Below, piece by piece: positions 44,390 through 56,420 of a stretch of 64,000 nucleotides of DNA. The first letter of the stretch is position 1. The number at the start of each line of letters is the position of its first letter. A program made the position numbers and the translations under genes. The notes below the pieces were generated by a model. That model did not search any database and was not told the origin of the DNA. It saw only the letters and a list, made by a program, of their open reading frames with translations. This stretch comes from Ariolimax columbianus. Lineage: Eukaryota; Mollusca; Gastropoda; Stylommatophora; Arionidae. Location of the stretch: the NCBI GenBank assembly GCA_036924085.1, contig JAVGWX010000003.1, positions 129,742,023 through 129,806,022 on the forward strand. The letters run 5' to 3'.

Positions 44390-47175
44390 AATGTTAGATT
44401 GTGTTTGTTGCTAGTTTCTTTCTAAACTGCACGCGTACAGAAGGGTGGTTAAGACAACAGCACGATACACACCAATCTGGGTGGCAACACTGATCCCCTG
44501 CCGGTCACAAACATTTTCTCGTAGACTTTCCAAAGCAGATATCCTGTTGTGGACCTCAGAGTCAATATTTCCTTCTCTGGTGAGGGTACTACCAAGGTAG
44601 GTAAAGCTATCAACTGCTTTTAGGTGATGTCACTGTACAGTGATGTTTGGTTCGTGGTAGGGCTGCACGGGCACAGGTAGAAACATTACCTCCGTTTTCT
44701 GGGTATTTACAGTAAGTCCAAATTGATGCACGCAGTTGAGAACTCATTCATGATTGCTTGCATGTCCTGTTCTGAGCATGTGTTAATTGCGCATTTGTCG
44801 GCAAAGAAGGGATCTCAGATAGTTGCTTTTTTCACTTTGTGAGGGCCTTTAGGCGCCTCAAAATAAATAGCTGCCCATCCGTTCGGTATCTGATCTGTAT
44901 GCTAGTGTCACGTTCACGGGTTGCATTAGAAAGCATTGCTGAAAATACCCTGCTAAAACGTGTTGGGGCTAGCAAACAGCTCTGTTTGACTCCATTTAGG
45001 ACAGGAAATACTGCAGCGCGTTCACCATAATTTAGTACGCGGGCCGACATGCCATCATGAAACTGGTGGACGACTGTGATGATTTTTTCGGGAAACCCAA
45101 ATTTCACCATGGTTTTCCAGAATCCGTCCCTGTTGACGATGTCAGCGGCTTTTGTCGTGTCAACAAAAGTCGTGTACAGATCACGATATTGTTCCTGCCA
45201 TTTCTCTTGGGTTTGACGAGCTGCAAAAATCATTTAAACCGCCCCATGACCAGCTCGGAAACCACATTGACCCTCTGGGAGCAGCTTCTGCTCGAGATGG
45301 CTTGTTCAGCGGTTGAGCAAAACTCGAGCTAACATTGTTCCAGCGATCATCAGGAGGGAGTTCTCTCTGTAGTTATCACACTATTAACGTTTTCTCTTGT
45401 GCTTGTACATGTAGACAATGGTGACATCGTTTAGTTCCTGCGGCATATAACCTGAATCCCAAATTGAGCAAAATAGGTACGTTAGCTTGTATAGCATCTG
45501 ACCCGAAGGCTTTGCCACTGGACATCACGGTGACTGCTTTCTCAGCCTCATCTGCACTGGGCGGGATATCAAGTCTCTTGACTTCAACTTGAGGTATGTG
45601 TGTTATGGCAAATTCACTGATAGTGGAAGGACAGTTTAGGATAGCACTGACATCCTCTGACCATCGCCCCAGAATGTCGACTTTGTCGGTCATCAGTGCA
45701 GTGCCATCAGCATTAAGGACAGGAAAAGAGTGATAGGATCTGGGACCATAGACCGTCTTCAGGGCATCGTAAAACCGCTTTGAGTCATTTGTGTCTGCGT
45801 ATCACTGGGTTTCGTCTGCTTTGCTGTTATGCCAGACGTCCTGCATAGTCCTGGACAATACTGTGCATACTGGTGAACGCAAACTTTTTGGAAGATGATG
45901 ATGGATCCTCTTGGTGAAGTCTTAATAGCCTCATCGTTGTCATTGAACCAGTCCTGGTTTTTGCGAGCTGCATGACTCAAATAATCAGAAGCGGTAGAGT
46001 AGACAGCATTCTTCAGAAAGTCCCATTTGTCTTTGACTGTCTCCGTACATGGATGTGTGTCCTCCGAAAGCCGGCTCCAGAGCCCTGGAAAAGCAAGGAC
46101 CCCATTCTGCTTTTTGGAGATGTTATGTCTCTTCTCAGATTTGCGACCCTGGTGACGTCGCCTAGGCTCTATGTAGAGGTTAAATTGTGACACAACGAGT
46201 CTGTGATCTGTCCAACACTCGGCGTCGCACATAGCCTTTGTCACTCGCACATCTCGTCTTCCCCTCCTTTTGGTGAGGAGATAGTCAATGAGATGCCACT
46301 GCTTAGAGAGGGATGCATCCACGACGTCTTTTTGCGAGTGGACAGCCGAAATATGGTGTTGGTGATGATGATATCATGGGTGGTACAGTGGCCCAGCAGT
46401 AGCAGCCCGTTGCTGTTGCACTTGCCAGTGCAATGTGCCCCAAGTATACATTCGCAGAAGTGATGGTCGCCCCTACTATGGCATTGAAATCCCAAAGGAT
46501 AACAAGCTTTTCGGACTTTAGAACCGACAAGATTAGGGAGCATCTCCTCATAGAATCTATTCTTGATATGCCCAGGTTTAGTCATTGTTGGCGCATACGC
46601 TCTGATCACTGTAACACTCCTTCTATGTCCCAATGAGAGTTGTACAGTCATTAGCCGACCATTGAAACCGTGTGATGGTCGAACAATCGCGCGGACTAGA
46701 TGAGACCTGATGGCGAATCCGACACCAGCTTCTCGTCTTTCTGTTTTGTAGCGCTCACTTTAGAAAAACGTGTATCCGTCCACCACTTCCGTGGTCTGAC
46801 CCTCTCCTGGTAATTTGGTCTTTGTAAGAGCAGCCACATCCACCTTGTAGCGCACCAGTTCTCTGGAAACTAGCGCCGTCCTCATTTCGGGTCTGTTGGC
46901 CTTGGTGGTGTCAAGTAATGTGCGCACGTTCCACGTGCCGAAGGTAAGACCATTCATTTCGTATCAATCACACAATACAACTAAAAAAGTCTGGCTCTGT
47001 AACTTGAGCTTAAATAGATTTAAGTGAGGAAGATTTATCGTCTTCCTCACGCTTTTGTCCTGAGATATCCTGGCCGATTGGCAAGACGTAGTCAAGACGA
47101 CTGGGGATAGCACAGGATGCAGATTTTTACCTCCGAGGTTACTCCCGAAGCCTTTCTTGTTTAACAGGTAGCCCA
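44390..47175 (-). pseudogene. RTE-like LINE (CFDP2-like endonuclease and RT), decayed, near full length
   Basis: Reading right to left on the minus strand: a leader with a hairpin (47024-47050); endonuclease start FGTWNVRTLLDTTKANRPE (about 46945-46890); YTFF; VTVIRAYAPT (about 46620-46590); KLVILWDFNA (about 46510-46480, another frame); NTIFRLSTRKKTSWMHP; HLIDYLL and WTDHRLVVSQFNL (about 46215-46175). In the reverse transcriptase part: AVTVMSSGKAFGSDAI (about 45540-45495), EQKLLPEGQCGFRAGHG with flanking stops (about 45300-45250), MIFAARQTQEKWQEQYRDL, FVDTTKAADIV, VLNGVKQSCLLAPT, and FFADK in place of FADD (Lys codon at 44794-44796). Several frameshifts and stops are present, so it is inactive. 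Homology fades near 44390. A related 3' piece lies at 6975-7660. Clade assignment is from memory of the craniofacial development protein 2-like family. Confidence 0.85.
47024..47050. other. Perfect 10-bp inverted repeat in LINE leader
   Basis: GTGAGGAAGA (47024-47033) and TCTTCCTCAC (47041-47050) flank a 7-base loop and could form a hairpin in the LINE RNA, just 5' of its endonuclease. Because such leaders are untranslated, the intact stem in an otherwise decayed copy may mark a structural RNA element. Confidence 0.85.
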
Positions 47176-47764
47176 CAAGGCAGCGGGGGACATTATTAAA
47201 ACATATTTATTCCTACACTAACAACAACCACACAACTCGTACATTATGTTATTGTTAACGCTATTTTGTGTTCCTGCTTTACGCCTGGCCGTAGCCATCC
47301 TTATTATTCTATTATTACTATAACCATTTAGACATATCTCTATAATTATATAACTACAATTAATAATTACTGATTAAATGTATTAAACAAAATTGTTTTT
47401 ATTTAATGTTCAAATAATGTTCCAAACTGTTGACACCGAGTTACTTGAAAACGAAACACCTAGTGACAGCACTCCCAAGTCAGTTCGTTAAGAAGGCCAG
47501 GGTTGTCTTGTACAACTCTTTTGGTTATATTGATAGAGAAAGTGCAGTTTTTCGTTGGATGGGGGACAAGTTAGATGAAAATTTCAGCGAATTGGGTACC
47601 CCGTCCTGTTTCGTCAGCAGTGGTAAGACTTCTTAGTGGTGCATTAGAACCAGACATTCGAGTTAGTTAGAACTAACCTGCACTTTAGCCTTTAGATGTT
47701 CTTGAAGCCGCCGTCTCCTTTCTTTGAAGTAAATTAACTGTCAACCATACATTAGTTTCTTGCA

Positions 47765-47840
47765 GTGTATGTGACAGTGCTGTTAGAGCGCTTGTCTCTG
47801 GCTGTTATGCTGACGGGACCGGAATCCCCAATATCAGTTC
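47765..47840 (+). mobile_element. tRNA-like SINE head
   Basis: GTGCTGTTAGAGCGCTTGTC resembles a tRNA D-arm/A-box segment, and GACCGGAATCCCC about 30 bases later resembles a B box. No complete cloverleaf is apparent. Similar heads occur at 40785 and 56026. Confidence 0.35.
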
Positions 47841-49089
47841 GCTCCATTCTGTCAGATCGTAAACGGATAATTCACTTGTAGAAAGGGTAGGCCAGATGGC
47901 AATGTAGACAATTGATTTCCTAACACGTTAAAACTGATAAGGCCTAGTACATGTCCATTGAAGATTCTTACATCTTAGCCTACATAGTAATCCCTGCTGT
48001 GGCACTCTTTTATTTTTCTTACCCATATTTCGTGTTAAGATCGCTACAAACAAAATAAAAGGAACACATAACTATTGAGAATTGTGTTGTCCCTAAAAGT
48101 AAGGAAACTTATCTTGGAGGAATATTTTCATTTCGTTAAAAGGCACAAGAATGATACATAATTTATACAACTTTCTTAATGGTGCTGACAGGCCATTCCA
48201 AGATGGAAGTAATACTGTTTAAGGTGACAGTGAGCCACGTCTGTGTGTACGTTTAGAGTTGCTGGGCTGTCGTGATCTGAGCAGCAAACATACATTTGTT
48301 AGTACAAGAATTTGTTCTCTCGACCAATAACGCCACGCTCCATCTGAATTTGGTGAAGAATTCAATTGATGCCGTCTGTACGACATCGAGACAACGTTTA
48401 CACAAGTCTCCACTGGTTCTCACTTTTCTCACATCCTCTTGCTTGTCAATATCTTTTCGCCATTTCCAAGTCTTTGAAATCGACTTTTTTCACTTTTTGT
48501 TTACTGCCACATTAACTTGTAATTGTCGAGTTCGATGACTTCTGCGCTATCGTGTATTATTATCACAGTGTTATAGCCTGAGGAAGCGATGCTAAAAAGT
48601 GTGGGCACCAGACTTCTAGTCAATTTAACAGGGGATGTTTTCATTTCCATGGTAAAATAAATCATTTCCTGTATACTACAAGGTGACTGCATGTGAGTAC
48701 AGTCTTCATTCATCAGTCCTTCAATCTTCCTAGTGCCGTTCTGAAATGGGAATAACCACCATAAAGATAGTTATGTTTAAATAGTCTAGCACAGCGGAAA
48801 GACCGTGTTCGAATCTTTCACTTCTTAAGAACTCTCATCTACACAAATGTTAATAGGGCACTGACTTACTGTCATGAAGAGCAAAACTGCAAGATAGTCA
48901 CGTCACCATGCAAGAAGTGTGGCAACATGCCAGGAAATCACAATTCTTTCCTCTTGACAGGAATTGTTTTAATGGGGTTTTCTCTTTTTTTTTGTATCAA
49001 TCACGTCTTGTCGCATTCCAGATCGTATCAGTCAATCTTACTTTGACGACCAAAAACGTCGGCGTACCCAAGGCCTATGATTGTTTCCA
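47841..49089. other. No gene recognised
   Basis: No recognisable gene. A B-box-like GTGTTCGAATCTTTC lies at about 48808-48822. Open frames at 48219-48713 show no family. Confidence 0.45.
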
Positions 49090-49410
49090 TAAAAACATAG
49101 TATAAGTTCTTTCCTCAGTATCCTTGTTATAATTTCTTTCCTATCCTTGTTTTAAGTTCTTTCCTATCCTTGTTATAATTTATTTCCTATCCTTGTTATA
49201 ATTTCTTTCCTCAGTATCCTTGTAATAATTTCTTTCCTATCCTTGTCATAAGTTCTTTCCTATCCTTGTTATAATTTCTTTCCCCAGTATCCTTGTTATA
49301 ATTTCTTTCCTATCCTTGTTATAAGTTCTTTCCTATCTTTGTTATAAGTTCTTCCTCAGTATCATTGTTATAAGTACTTTCCAGAGTATCCATGTATCCG
49401 TGTTATAAGT
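49090..49410. repeat. 23/29-bp minisatellite
   Basis: About 13 units of CTATCCTTGTTATAATTTCT then TTC, some carrying an extra CAGTA/TCAGTA segment. Confidence 0.92.
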
Positions 49411-49639
49411 TATTTCATCAGTATCTTTATTTCCGAAATTCAAAGTGGTATCAGACAATTTATTCTGTTACTGACACATTTTTCAAACGTTGATATTGCT
49501 ATGAGTCACATTGACTTATTCACTGTTTTGTCAGCCACTTATTGTCTGCTATCCATTAACATACACGTACATTTCTGTGTACATACATTAGTTAATTCAT
49601 TTAAATATAGTTTCTTCCTCACATATGTCTACTGCATAC

Positions 49640-49800
49640 GATAGTCTTAATCTGAGTCTTAATCTTAGTCAATCTGAGTCTGTCTGAGACTGTATGAGTC
49701 TGTCTTAGTCTCAGTCTCAGTTACATCCTTAGTCTTAGTTTTAGTCTTAGTCTTGGTGTTAGTCTGAGTCTGTTTTAGTCTTAGTCTCAGTCTTAGTTTT
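49640..49800. repeat. (AGTCTT/AGTCTGAG)n simple repeat leading into a SINE
   Basis: Hexamer-type repeats AGTCTTAGTCTGAGTC precede copy C of the conserved-core SINE. The SINE's own 5' end is AGTCTTAGTC, so the repeat appears to be an expansion at the 5' junction. Confidence 0.8.
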
Positions 49801-50190
49801 AGTCTTGGCCGACCTGTACTTCTACAGAGGCAGATCCCACTGTGCAGGTCCGAGCTCTGGTATGAGCCGGATGTAGCTGGGAGAAATGTTTCCTGCTTAG
49901 CGGGCTAGGTTCAAGCAGCTGAATACTTTGCTGGGTTGGGACAAGCGCTTACGGAGGGTGGTTAACTGATGTGCGAGTTCATCGTAATTGACTCAAACAC
50001 TAGAGCAAAGTAGACCCGCAGCCTGTTAGACGCCATCTATGATGCTCTAGACAAACAAAAAACTAAAATAGCCGGTGTTATGCCATGTCATAAAGTTAGT
50101 CACCTCCCACGACATGCTCTCTGTGAGACAGTGGTGCTATTCTTGTCCTTTTCATACACACAGACTCTGGCAGGCCACTGTATATGTTAC
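49801..50190 (+). mobile_element. Conserved-core SINE, copy C
   Basis: Matches copies A and B block by block: GACCTGTACTTCTACAGAGG, GAGCCGGATGTAGCTGGGAG, TTAGCGGGCTAGGTTCAAGC, GGTTAACTGATGTGCGAGTT, AAAGTAGACCCGCAGCCTGT. Its core AGTTAGTCACCTCCCACGAC with ATGC is followed by AGTGGTGCTATTCTTGTCC. This is the copy closest to the conserved core. Confidence 0.75.
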
Positions 50191-50206
50191 TGTTTACATT
50201 TAACCC

Positions 50207-50880
50207 TCTAGTATTGTAATATGCACTGATTCCAGAATAACGCTACAAGCACTAGAGCCATACCTATAAGCTAACAACAGAGTGGCTACAATACTAGCTT
50301 AGACGATTTTAAGATTCAAACAACACACAACATCATAGTCACTCTCCAGTGGATTCCATTACATATATGGCAATGACAAAGCAGACTGACTAGCAAAACT
50401 GGAAGGAAGCGTGGTTCAAATAAACACACCAGCCAACTTACAGACAGCAAAGCAGATATTTCAAAACAACTTCAAAAAGGAATGACTGAACCGATCGATG
50501 GACGAATGGGTCTACTGGACGTTCCATTTATAAGGAAATGATTCATCCAAACAAAAATGACAAGATCAACAAACTTCATCGCATGGAGCAAAGAATAATC
50601 TTCCAACTTAGGATAAAACACATCCGACTTAACAAATACTTTAACAAGTTAGATTTTACACACAAACATAACTGTCGTAACTGCACCAATACATGTGCTG
50701 CTCGCTTGCCCCAACCTTACCACAGAGACAAGCTAAAGATGAGTACCTCAAAAATCACCAACACCTTATACAGCTCCATCCACCAGCTACAAAATACTTA
50801 CCAATTCTTCAAATTGGCATTGATTGCAAACGACCAGCTCGACAGACCTAGTTAACAAACAATAACAACTAAAAACAACG
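50207..50880 (+). pseudogene. I/Jockey-type LINE, RNase H and C-terminus, third family
   Basis: The first frame reads SIVICTDSRITLQALEPYL (third RNase H Asp in CTDS, about 50228-50230), a stop, then VTLQWIPLHIYGNDKAD and LAK, with the final RNase H Asp at 50384-50386 followed directly by TGA. After a frame change, 50538-50855 is open and gives HRMEQRIIFQLRIKHIRLNK ... KHNCRNCTNTC ... to a stop at 50853-50855. The order matches the RNase H end of the 18-kb LINE but the sequence is far diverged, so it is a separate family. Several stops make it inactive. Confidence 0.75.
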
Positions 50881-51010
50881 GTTTACTTTTGAATATTTGC
50901 ACCAATAAAAACAATCATAAAAATGCTCCTTGACACTAGTTTTAATGCAATAAATGATTACAATTTAATAAATAAACAAGAATGAATAAATCAATGAATA
51001 AATACGAATT

Positions 51011-51384
51011 AAATACAATTTGGCTTGGCTTGGCTTCGTTCGTTCTCAATCTCCGACTACCAAACCCTGAAAGGGCTTAAGTAGCAGAATGTATTCCAGA
51101 GAACGGAATGCATTGTATCGTAATTTACAGCTTGACTACGATATTTACACCTTTCGGCCCAACACATCCTACTTCAACAAGCATTTTTTGAATACCGGGT
51201 TAGCATTCCTTCTTCGATCCCTTCTCCTTAGCCAGTCTGCCCCGCTGATCCAGGATCACCGCGTGGAGGTTTTAGAAGGGTTTTGGCAGTTCTGGTTCGC
51301 TGGCCCTGACGCTAGGAGTCAGCTATGGGTCGCTGACCACTGCAGCTCATGCGCTGCTCAGCATCTTGATCCCAAATACAATTT
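51011..51384 (-). mobile_element. SINE, 350-bp type, with 11-bp TSD and GGCTT-type tail
   Basis: AAATACAATTT at 51011-51021 is repeated exactly at 51374-51384. The insert is a full copy of the SINE also at 56432-56781, on the minus strand. At its tail side the plus strand reads GGCTTGGCTTGGCTTCG, so the tail is a pentamer repeat rather than the (GAA)n of the other copies. The target is A/T-rich. The 101-codon plus-strand open frame across it is not considered coding, because the homologous frame is disrupted in the other copy. Confidence 0.9.
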
Positions 51385-51480
51385 AAAACAGTAATACGAA
51401 TAAATAAATATGAATAAATCGATCAATAAATAAATACCAATAAATCAATCAGTAAATAAATACTATAAATAAAAAAGTAC
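51385..51480. repeat. (AATA)-rich simple sequence
   Basis: Degenerate AATAAATA/GAATAAAT words continue from before the SINE insertion (50960-51010) to after it, showing that the SINE landed in an AATA-rich tract. Confidence 0.75.
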
Positions 51481-53734
51481 GAATAGACCAAAAAGTATAC
51501 GTGTACATCTCAGGAACAAGAGGCGCCCAAGAGTGTCATAAATTGTGATTTAAAGGAATCCTTGCATTCAACTGAGAACTTTATCATATCAAATTAAATG
51601 CTCCCGAAACCTTGCCTGGAAGAACGCAGACACCAATTTGGCGGGGGCTTCTAGTGAAAGAACATCTGCAGTTGTGGTCCTCTGCTTCGTAAGGAGCGAA
51701 AACAAGTAAGTATGGAAACATTAATACATATAAATAATTGTCTACTTTACACGAAGAAGGCTCTAGACAAATAATACAAATCCTGGACATTTATATTCAC
51801 TAGATTTGCATGGATCTCCATATCTTTAATACACACGTTGTGTAAGCTATTTCAGATGCTGATGTCTTGTTGATCAAAAGAACTTGCGCACCAACTAAGA
51901 ACAACTAGGAGGAACTGAGGAGAGGAGATGGGTTTAATCTATTTTCCCAAATTGGCTGATTTTATTACAGGTGAGATACGTATACACCCACTGCTACATG
52001 TAAGACGTTTCATTCAACTTCGTCTCGTAATAACGTCGTTGAGGTGAAAAAATATCAATATACGATAACATAAAATATTTCTTGTCTGACTGAAATTAGT
52101 CTTCCTTGGATTTGAGCATTCAATAAACGACTCCATGAACAGATTGTTGGATTGTCACATAAAAAAAGGGTCAGTTGATGTAGAAGCAGAATATGTTGTC
52201 ACGTTACTTCAATCGCATGGGGACGAACTATTCAATGATGATTTCGTGCAGATATAAAAACAAAGAGCAGTAAGAAGACAATGGTGATGCACACTCTCAC
52301 GTTCAACAAACGATCATTATGAGACCCTTCAGCAATTGGATATAGGTTTGGTATTTTTCTTTGAAAATGATCCTTAAAGAGAAAGAATTTCGCAAACCAA
52401 TAGCATAATATCCAGTGGATATGATTTGTTAGGGAAAACGTCCACCCTTACCCTCCATTCTCCCAAAAATACAAATCATGAAATTACAATGCACATCAGC
52501 TAATATTGAACAACAATATTTACAAGAAGAGGATCCGGCAACAACACCACATACCATTCCCTCCACCTCCTCTCTCCACCGTGAGGCGATAACAAGTCCA
52601 ACAGGCATGTCTCTGTGCACACATTTGAAGGAGCTGAAATGCCACTGATTGGTCTTTACCCGAGCTCACCTTGGTGTTTGTTCACTAACTGTGTGATAAT
52701 ATTTTGACCAACAGTGTAAGGAAGCAGCATACACCATCTTTATGTAACTATCAATGAAAACATATTTCATTAAACGTTTTTTCACAAATGACGAAGTCAA
52801 CCAATGGACAGGGCTCGAGAGCACGTTCACCCGTCACCATTCGGTCATATTTGAACATGTGGCTGCCTTGCCGATGATGTCCTCGCCAACATCTTTCAAA
52901 TCTGGCCATAGACACAAAGGACGGGAAACGAGCATCTCCGTCGTTACCTCGACCCCGTGGTCGTCCACACCGCACTTGGTTAGGTCAAATAGGAAAGACG
53001 TCATCCTCTTTGCACGCCATCTGGAACCCAGTCATTCATCGTGCTCGTGGAAGGATGACGGGACAGACCCTTGTCACACAGCCGGACTACCTACCTGTTG
53101 ACCTACCTATCTAGCTATTCCATTCCAAGATGTTCTACTGCGTTTGTTAGTGAGATAATGTATTAATTATTTGTTTTATCTTTGCAGCCACCTTTATCTC
53201 AAATGTAGCCCTTCTTACCTGCACCCACCTATAGAAATCTAGATAACCACATACCATGTTCTCTCTATCTCCCTCACTCACACACTCTCTTCTATATCTC
53301 TCCCTCCCTGCCCTTTCCTTTGCACAGCTATCCCTCTACATGCAGTCGAACCTCTCTCCTCACTTCACGACAAGAGGCCACTGAACCTACGATTACACTG
53401 ACATCAGCGAGTTGTACATGTGACTGCCAACCTCATGATGTATCCGTGACACTTACCAATTTTAAACGTGAGTATGACCCACCCAAAGCCAGAGGTGTTT
53501 TGACTGTGCCAGGTTAATAAAGACAGGCACACGCTTTTGCAAGATCTAATGGAATGGACGCTTGCCTGGGGCTGAACTAGATTCATGCCATATTAGAGGG
53601 AGAACTATAATTAATACTAAAGAGAGAGCCAATAATTGGGTAAATGTGAAGTTAGCGAGGCAGTGTTTGAAAAAATGTAAGGGTTCGACAAAGGGTATTG
53701 ATGTAGTGTAACCGACAAATTTGTTATTACTATC
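51481..53734. other. No gene recognised
   Basis: About 2.2 kb with no identifiable gene. The 115-codon plus-strand open frame at 52754-53101 has a 74-codon antisense open frame across the same bases and no family resemblance. Confidence 0.5.
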
Positions 53735-54030
53735 AGGAGAGAGAGAGAAGACGAGCAAGTTAGTGAGCCAGATGATGAAAGAGTGTGAAAGATACAGATT
53801 AAGAGAGTGAGGGAAGATGATAGAATGCGTGAGCAAGGTGATTAGAGAGTGTGAAAGATACAGATCAAGAGAGTGATATAAGACGAGAAAGTGAGTGAGC
53901 CAGGCAATGAGAGAGTGCAAAAGATACAGGTCAAGAGATATACAGATCAGAAGCTTGTGGGAGGGCGAGAAAGTGTGATAAAGGCGGTTAGAGTGTGAAA
54001 GTGACAGAGCAAGACAGTGATAGCAAGAAA
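53735..54030. repeat. Purine-rich degenerate tandem repeat
   Basis: About five degenerate units of 50-57 bases share GAGAGTGTGAAAGATACAGA and TCAAGAGAGTGA. The plus strand is strongly purine-rich. Confidence 0.8.
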
Positions 54031-54977
54031 GAAAACCAAAATGTAAGAGAAAGCGATGCGACAGAATGCGGGGCAAAAAATGGCAAGCATTACTTTGTTA
54101 AATACAAATTATACAAGCAAACTATGTAATTACTATACTCGGGTGACAGTGTGCCAGGGTTCGAGCTCATAGACGGACATAACAGCTGCCGCTGCTCCAG
54201 TCGATTCAGTTGTAAATGGCTACCTAACGTTTAAGTTGGGGTAGGTAAAAATAGCAAGGAAGGGAACCGGCCACCCCACTTCACATCGGCTACGGTTTAA
54301 TGCACGAAGAGTTATCTTCATCCCCTACGGCAATTGTTGCAAATGGACTGACCTCTAACTTTAAATAAAGTATACGGTTGATATAATAACATATTAAATA
54401 AGGTTCCTGTGTGATTATGATTCATATCAAATTATTTTGTACTTTTCCTCAGGCTTTGTAAGCCGCAGGAAGTTTAAAATACCTACTACGGATAGCCGAT
54501 AGCCTTCGGCTACCTGACAGCAGACATTAACATGATTGTTTGAATATAAGGATTTTCCAAGTATTTCAAGTATCATATCAAACATGACAATCAAACTCTA
54601 TCAAATTAGGCAAGAAACCCGCACGATTTACATTAGATTAGACATAAATACTAAATATATAAATAAATGTCTTATTCGTCTGTGCAGACGGTCATGTGCC
54701 AAATGCAACGCAAGTTATATCATCTAGACAAAACCGTTTAATGATGTCGTAATCATCGCTTGCAATAGGCAGCTAATATTATGTAACGTAAGGTATGCCT
54801 TTATTTCGCTAGGCACTCTTGGCTCTTGCGCCGCGGTTGCTTTATTTTCGCGTTTTTCCTTACGAGAAACTTAAAACTCCTTTGTGCAGTGTGGTCTTCC
54901 ATATAGTTCGCATTGCGGCTGTCTTTTCCCAATCACTGAAAAGTAGTTCATTGATGCCTTGTATATATATATATATA
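54031..54977. other. No gene recognised
   Basis: No gene recognised. A B-box-like CAGGGTTCGAGCTC lies near 54148-54161 with no matching A box. A short (AT) run is at 54961-54979. Confidence 0.45.
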
Positions 54978-55086
54978 TCTTGATATCTCAGCAGGGCTAT
55001 CCTCCCGTCATGTCTCACCATATAGCGCCTGTTTGGAGAGGCCTCTGTTGTCCATTGTGTTCACGTGACCCAGCCAGCCCGATCTT
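54978..55086 (-). pseudogene. LINE reverse transcriptase tail fragment
   Basis: On the minus strand RSGWLGHVNTMDNRGLSKQ followed by ALYGET, a stop, and REDSPAEISR matches the C-terminal region common to RTE-like LINEs (family pattern RWxGHVxRMDxxRxPKxxLYGEL). Only about 35 codons remain. Confidence 0.6.
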
Positions 55087-56025
55087 CTAAGACCTAACAA
55101 TCCCATTACAGAAGGTAGATTTGCATGCTTTAATACTTATATACAAGACGATCACGTGCTCCATATCAGGCGAATCCAGACAACTGGTTGATTTATATCA
55201 GTGTAGGCAAAACAAATGAGTTTATGAAGAATTAGACTAGAAAACAATGTGATTAGTGTATTTGAGATTAGGCACGAAAACGGTGTGATTATTTTCACCT
55301 TAGACTGAAAAAACATACTATTAATATTATATTCAGTCAAATAGGTGCAACTAAAATCAACTAGACGTGAAAGCAACGTCATTAGATATTAAAGTAAACA
55401 ATAAAACAGTAATTTCAACACCAGATTAAACAAAAAAATACATGACATAATTTTCATGTGTTTAAAATCAAATCATCTAAGAGAGCCCCGTGCCAATATC
55501 AAATTAGACAGGAAACCGTTTGTTTAATATTGTTCCGATTTAATATCATATTAGAAAGCAGCGACCATAAAATACTGTTAGCTATGAATACAGAACAATA
55601 ACCTGTATCAAAAGATGCAACTGATAACAATTAAGAAATAATGTGATGCAAAAATATGGCCGGTGAGAGAATAAGCTTTGCAATATAATGTCTAATTACA
55701 TTGAGTGTGTAATAATGCAAAACAAGAAGGCCATTTTTTAATAATGGCTGCTGTACAACTGATCATGATTAATGCATTTATGAACGTTTAACGGAGTTAT
55801 GTGAAATTTGAGAATTATCTGATAAAACCAGATTAAATGCAAAACACAGATTAATGGTTTGTTAATAAATCATTTTGGTTAATGCCAGTTTTATTACGGT
55901 AGAAAGTACGTATGCATTTAGAAAACTATGAAATTAGAAACAGTGTATACAAACATAAAGTTATCACCATCAGGACCGTTTCAATTTTAGGCAAATAACG
56001 TTGAATTATGTTTACCGGATAAGGA
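55087..56025. other. No gene recognised; AT-rich
   Basis: AT-rich DNA in which phrases such as ATTAGACATAAA, ATTAGGCACGAAAAC and AAATTAGACAGGAAACC recur at irregular spacing between 54600 and 55560. This may be a very old tandem repeat; spacing is too irregular to call. Confidence 0.45.
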
Positions 56026-56100
56026 TGAGTGGTAAGAGCGCTACTTATCGTGGCAAAGATATTATGTTCAATCCCACTTTTCGACATCCCACTTAGATAT
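56026..56100 (+). mobile_element. tRNA-like SINE head
   Basis: GGATGAGTGGTAAGAGCGCT resembles an A-box/D-arm segment and TGTTCAATCCCAC (56069-56081) a B box, correctly ordered with about 40 bases between. The arms do not pair well enough for a functional tRNA. Confidence 0.4.
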
Positions 56101-56420
56101 AAATATATAGCTTATAGTTAGGTAACAAATGTTGTTATATCCAGGGGTGGGGTTGAGGATGAACTCTCAACGCCAACTAAATGCTCCCTTGGCGAGCGTC
56201 TCATATAGCCTCTGACAACAAAGTCCATCGCCTGGCCTGTAGAACTGTTTTGATTTACAGGAGTATTGGCGGAAGGCAAGCCTCAGATGCTCTAAAACCA
56301 GTACTTTTGGGCAGATGGGGCTCGAAAGCCTAAGAAGGCAGCTCATCTAGGAGAAGTAAAACTCTGATTTCAAACCATCTGAGATCTTGCAGATAAGATA
56401 CTGACGAATCGTGTCGAGTT

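Noticed and set aside
51089..51394. 101-codon open frame across a SINE
   Set aside because: The homologous frame in the 56-kb copy stops after 64 codons; the element is a SINE defined by target-site duplications.
52754..53101. 115-codon plus-strand open frame
   Set aside because: An antisense frame of 74 codons overlaps it, no domain is recognisable, and no splice-site or codon-bias evidence was found.
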